Source: Flavihumibacter profundi (GTDB lineage: Bacteria > Bacteroidota > Bacteroidia > Chitinophagales > Chitinophagaceae). Taken from it: a DNA stretch of 64,000 nt. Each line of letters begins with the position of its first letter. Position 1 is the first letter of the stretch. The notes beneath the pieces were generated by a model, which was given only the letters and a program-made list of their open reading frames with translations, had not been told where the DNA came from and ran no database searches. The position numbers and the translations under genes were made by a program. The stretch spans positions 558,001 through 622,000 of the forward strand of contig NZ_JAIQXE010000002.1 in assembly GCF_020076305.1 (NCBI RefSeq). The letters are read 5' to 3'. Below, in pieces: positions 61,481 to 64,000 of this stretch.

Positions 61481-61511
61481 ATCCTTTGTTTTATCGTTTG
61501 ACTAATAGAAA

Positions 61512-62585
61512 TTACTGTTCATAAGAGGCAGTGAATACACCACCTTTTTTATGTTCTGATGAAAGTGGATTGTTTTGTTCTACATACCGGCTAGCTTTCC
61601 GGAGGAATCCCCTAAGCGGTGTTTTCCGGTTTATTGTGGTATTGGCAACATATATATAATCTTCTTTGGCAGCATTGCTTGGGTAAGCTTCAGTTGGGGC
61701 TTTACCTGTTTCTTCAACTATTGGCTTATCCACGGTAATGCCAGGTTTCAGGTTGGCGGCTAGTGCATCGATGGTTGATTGATCAGTAGCAGGATTTTCA
61801 TGGTTTGCAGGGTTATCAGCAAGGGGGGGATCTGCACTCTGTACTGCTTTAATAGCCGGTGTTATTTCCCTAACTGGATTTGCTGCCAGTTTTTCAATTA
61901 CCTTTTTTCCCGGTTGATACCTTTGGCCAGTTTTATCCAGTGAGGCAATCTGTTGTTTTTCTGTTTCCTGGCCTTTTTTCACAGGATTAATTAATGAACT
62001 GGTTTCCTTGGCTGTTTTAGTAGCTTCTTTTACAGCTGCAATTTGCTGTTGTTGCTGTACAGTTGTATTTGATTGTTGCTGCAACCATATCAGTCCGGTA
62101 ACCAGTATTAAAGCGGCCGCAACTGCATACCTTATCCACAGTGCAATTAGCGGGCGGCGTTCTGTTTCGGTGGTCCTGTAAAGAAGTGATTTGTCTGGAA
62201 ATTGAATTTGGGTATCTGGCTGGAATTTGGCTTGCAGGATCAGTTCAAATTCTTCCTGGCACTCAGGATGTTTGTAAACAAACTGTTCAGTTGCTGCTTT
62301 TTCTTCATTAGTTAATTCATCATCTGCATACTGAACAAAATAACTTTCATAATTGGTCGGGTTCACCAGGCTTTGGGTATCAGTTGTCCTGAACAGGCTT
62401 TCTTTATCCAGGAATACGGGCATATGCTCAATAGGCAATACAGTTTGCAAAATCATTTCCAACTCGGCTTTCAGGTCGGTATGCTCTGCAACGAACGCGT
62501 CTACAGCCTGTTTTTGTGCTGCTGATAATTCATTATCGGCATATAACAGGAAAAATTCTTCGTAATTATTTCTATTGATGTTCAT
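61512..62585 (-). CDS. Anti-sigma-factor-like membrane protein with duplicated N-terminal module
   Basis: The product has 357 residues. Two copies of a helical module occupy about 8-68 and 79-140: NYEEFFLLYADNELSAAQK and NYESYFVQYADDELTNEEK, each ending in FLDKESLFR / FPDKSLLYR. One membrane helix (about 152-170, YAVAAALILVTGLIW) and a long Gln/Lys/Thr/Pro-rich extracytoplasmic tail follow. The module resembles anti-sigma N-terminal domains but lacks the zinc-binding HxxxCxxC pattern. It starts 22 bases after the ECF sigma gene, so it probably binds that sigma in the cytoplasm and senses the envelope through its tail. This role is inferred from context. Confidence 0.76.
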   Translation of the reverse strand: MNINRNNYEEFFLLYADNELSAAQKQAVDAFVAEHTDLKAELEMILQTVLPIEHMPVFLDKESLFRTTDTQSLVNPTNYESYFVQYADDELTNEEKAATEQFVYKHPECQEEFELILQAKFQPDTQIQFPDKSLLYRTTETERRPLIALWIRYAVAAALILVTGLIWLQQQSNTTVQQQQQIAAVKEATKTAKETSSLINPVKKGQETEKQQIASLDKTGQRYQPGKKVIEKLAANPVREITPAIKAVQSADPPLADNPANHENPATDQSTIDALAANLKPGITVDKPIVEETGKAPTEAYPSNAAKEDYIYVANTTINRKTPLRGFLRKASRYVEQNNPLSSEHKKGGVFTASYEQ

Positions 62586-62607
62586 GATTATTCTTTTTAG
62601 GAAGACC

Positions 62608-63093
62608 TTAAATCACATTTTCCGGTTTTACCAGGTAGTTCTTCAATTGTATCCTGGCCCTGTGCAGGTAAACTTTTACCTGGCTCTCGCTCAATGCAGT
62701 GATTTTGCCTATTTCTTCATAAGAATATCCTTCATAATCTTTTAATAAAACCAGGCTGCGTTGTGTTTCACTCAATTTCGAAAGGGCTTCTTCCAATACC
62801 TTTTTCAAATTATTAGCCGGTTTGTTGGAAATACTGACATGCTCCTGGAATTCGTCTCTTAAAACCACCCGTTTAACTTTTCTAAGGTGATCAATCATCT
62901 GGTGATACGCTACGGTAAAAAGGTAACTTTTGCTTTTATCATACGAAACTTCTTCTCGGTGTTGCCACATTTTTTCAAATGCCGTTTGTACAACATCCTT
63001 CGCATCTTCCTCGTGGCGGAGGTTTTTCAGGATAAACCGGTATACATTATCCGAGTATATCCGCACACATTCGTTATATTCCCTTTCCGTCAT
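62608..63093 (-). CDS. ECF-type RNA polymerase sigma factor
   Basis: The 161-residue factor has region 2 (about 10-80; RHEEDAKDVVQTAFEKMWQH and SKSYLFTVAYHQMIDHLRK) and region 4 (about 105-155; SLVLLKDYEGYSYEEIGKI with helix-turn-helix TALSESQVKVYLHRARIQL). There is no region 1 or 3. It should direct polymerase to a small regulon. The downstream genes are an anti-sigma-like membrane protein and an outer-membrane barrel, a standard envelope-sensing arrangement. The promoter region lies just beyond a terminator of the upstream gene (63167-63193). The trigger is unknown. Confidence 0.93.
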   Translation of the reverse strand: MTEREYNECVRIYSDNVYRFILKNLRHEEDAKDVVQTAFEKMWQHREEVSYDKSKSYLFTVAYHQMIDHLRKVKRVVLRDEFQEHVSISNKPANNLKKVLEEALSKLSETQRSLVLLKDYEGYSYEEIGKITALSESQVKVYLHRARIQLKNYLVKPENVI

Positions 63094-63166
63094 AATCAGT
63101 TTCGTTGAATTTTCTGCATGGTTTATTAATTATACGTACAGCCGACCCCTAAAGTTACAATACCGC

Positions 63167-63193
63167 AAAAAAAATCCAGCTTTAGGCTGGATT
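63167..63193 (-). terminator. Terminator of the small secreted protein gene, just ahead of the ECF sigma gene
   Basis: AATCCAGC (63173-63180) and GCTGGATT (63186-63193) enclose a 5-base loop. On the minus strand a run of T follows (63174-63167). It lies 29 bases after the stop at 63223. Confidence 0.8.
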
Positions 63194-63222
63194 AGCTGGA
63201 AACCTGTAATATTCCTGTCTCC

Positions 63223-63447
63223 TTATAATCGGGCAGAAAGCAGATTTTCTGCCATGGAATCCCAAATAATGGATCTGCCGGCATTGGAATTGGATGGTTT
63301 TGCAGCCGGGCAATCTTTTATTCCTCTGCAGCATTGTTTTTTAGGGGCCGCCGGGATCGGTTCAGGGGCTGTTGTTTTGTAAAAAGCCAATGATAAAAGA
63401 ACCAAACCTGTGGCAACCCAACTTTTCAATAAGCGCTGCAGTTTCAT
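63223..63447 (-). CDS. Small secreted protein of unknown function
   Basis: The product has 74 residues. A basic N terminus (MKLQRLLKSW) and a hydrophobic segment (VATGLVLLSLAFY) form a signal peptide. The mature part is short and carries Cys residues in KKQCCRGIKDCPAAKP, then a polar tail GRSIIWDSMAENLLSARL. ATG 63447 is chosen for the signal peptide; an ATG three codons earlier and a longer frame to 63513 are less likely. It has its own terminator and lies upstream of the ECF sigma gene on the same strand. I do not recognise the family. Confidence 0.55.
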   Translation of the reverse strand: MKLQRLLKSWVATGLVLLSLAFYKTTAPEPIPAAPKKQCCRGIKDCPAAKPSNSNAGRSIIWDSMAENLLSARL

Positions 63448-63577
63448 AAATAGCATTTTTAATATGACGTAAGTTATACTTGCCTGGTTACACCTTAAGG
63501 TAAAAAAAGTCATACCAGTTTAAGCCGTGGGCAAGGCAATCGATTTCAGAAATGCGTTCCATGGCTCCTTTCTTTCC

Positions 63578-63585
63578 TATTTTTG
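63578..63585 (+). promoter_or_regulatory. -7 promoter box TATTTTTG for kbl
   Basis: An exact consensus match 18 bases before the kbl ATG. Confidence 0.6.
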
Positions 63586-63603
63586 TGCCCTAAACAATTG
63601 TTC

Positions 63604-64000
63604 ATGAACGAAAAATTTGTGCAACGCATAGCTGCTGAACTGGAAGAAATAAAAGAAGCCGGATTATTCAAATCAGAGCGGATTATTACCAGTGAACAGG
63701 GTCCTGAAATAACGGTTAATGGCAAAAAAGTGCTGAATTTCTGTGCTAACAATTACCTTGGATTATCGAGTAATCCGAAAGTTATTGAAGCTGCCCATAA
63801 AGCAATTGATACACATGGCTACGGGATGAGTAGTGTTCGTTTTATTTGCGGTACACAGGATATCCACAAGACCCTTGAAAAAAAGATTGCCGAATTCCTT
63901 GGTACGGAAGATACCATCCTGTATGCAGCGGCTTTTGATGCAAACGGGGGCGTTTTTGAACCTTTATTCGGGGAAACTGATGCGATTATCTCGGATGAGC
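63604..64000 (+). CDS. kbl: Glycine C-acetyltransferase (2-amino-3-ketobutyrate CoA ligase), 5' part
   Basis: Only the first 132 codons lie inside the window. MNEKFVQRIAAELEEIKEAG, LNFCANNYLGLSSNP, HGYGMSSVRFICGTQDIHK and the PLP-site region EDTILYAAAFDANGG are diagnostic of the alpha-oxoamine synthase family, and specifically of glycine C-acetyltransferase. With threonine dehydrogenase, it turns threonine into glycine and acetyl-CoA. The catalytic Lys is beyond the edge. An exact -7 box lies 18 bases before the ATG at 63604. It is divergent from the small secreted protein gene. Confidence 0.93.
   Translation, partial: MNEKFVQRIAAELEEIKEAGLFKSERIITSEQGPEITVNGKKVLNFCANNYLGLSSNPKVIEAAHKAIDTHGYGMSSVRFICGTQDIHKTLEKKIAEFLGTEDTILYAAAFDANGGVFEPLFGETDAIISDE

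Noticed and set aside
63546-63752. Minus-strand frame opposite the start of kbl
   Set aside because: It is antisense to clearly coding kbl and its promoter.

Overview
The window is ordinary, gene-dense chromosome from a Bacteroidota bacterium, most likely a member of the Chitinophagaceae. Several things point there: gliding and type IX secretion genes (gldA, gldH, a PorG-like DUF6089 barrel, a protein with a C-terminal sorting domain), the uppS-bamA-ompH-ompH-murI order, almost no Shine-Dalgarno sequences, and at least fifteen exact copies of the Bacteroidota -7 promoter box TAnnTTTG placed just ahead of genes. I see no prophage, insertion sequence, CRISPR array, tRNA or rRNA, and no gene-free stretch longer than 300 bases. 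Both ends cut a gene: the 3' part of an outer-membrane barrel gene on the left and the 5' part of kbl on the right.

Layout. 1-10 kb (+): envelope biogenesis (barrel protein, nadK, PorG-like, uppS, bamA, two OmpH/Skp chaperones, murI), then the rpmH-rnpA-yidD block. 9.7-11.5 kb (-): a lipoprotein, superoxide dismutase and a tRNA adenosine deaminase. 11.6-20.8 kb: aldehyde dehydrogenase and peroxidase, dusB (-), CPBP protease, cdsA, pheS, a 3-hydroxyacyl-CoA dehydrogenase, an NAD-dependent epimerase and a carboxypeptidase-regulatory-like protein. 20.8-30.6 kb: an LpxD-like acyltransferase (-), then rluE, yicC, gldH and a histidine kinase/response regulator pair; opposing them batD, an SDR and a DUF2167 protein (-), then yjjG and a short phosphatidylserine decarboxylase (-). 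30.6-42.4 kb (+): a degenerate ureohydrolase, PBP4-type carboxypeptidase, mutL, a GH3/serine-hydrolase fusion, enolase, FtsB-like protein, a small anti-sigma-like protein, nth and an L,D-transpeptidase. 42.6-52.2 kb: a FUSC protein, then korA, gldA, carbonic anhydrase, SulP transporter, a small membrane pair and an MFS transporter (-). 52.3-64 kb: acetyl-CoA synthetase with an apparent frameshift (+), an acyltransferase, a large T9SS cargo protein, a YkuD transpeptidase, a LysM/BON/DUF4332 cluster, and an ECF sigma/anti-sigma/barrel operon (all -), then kbl (+).

The genes work mainly in envelope assembly: lipid carrier (uppS), phospholipid (cdsA, psd, plsC-like), peptidoglycan precursor (murI) and remodelling (dacB, GH3 fusion, two L,D-transpeptidases), outer-membrane protein insertion (bamA, OmpH) and gliding/T9SS.

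I do not see a clearly new multi-gene system. The best leads are regulatory and mechanistic: -7 boxes lying 3-7 bases from start codons (leaderless or nearly leaderless mRNAs), terminators whose T-tract runs into the next gene's -7 box or start codon, a possible short RNA or attenuator ahead of rluE, a hairpin in the rpmH leader, a ureohydrolase lacking two metal ligands, a MutL lacking its endonuclease residues, a korA with no korB beside it, and a one-base frameshift in acs.
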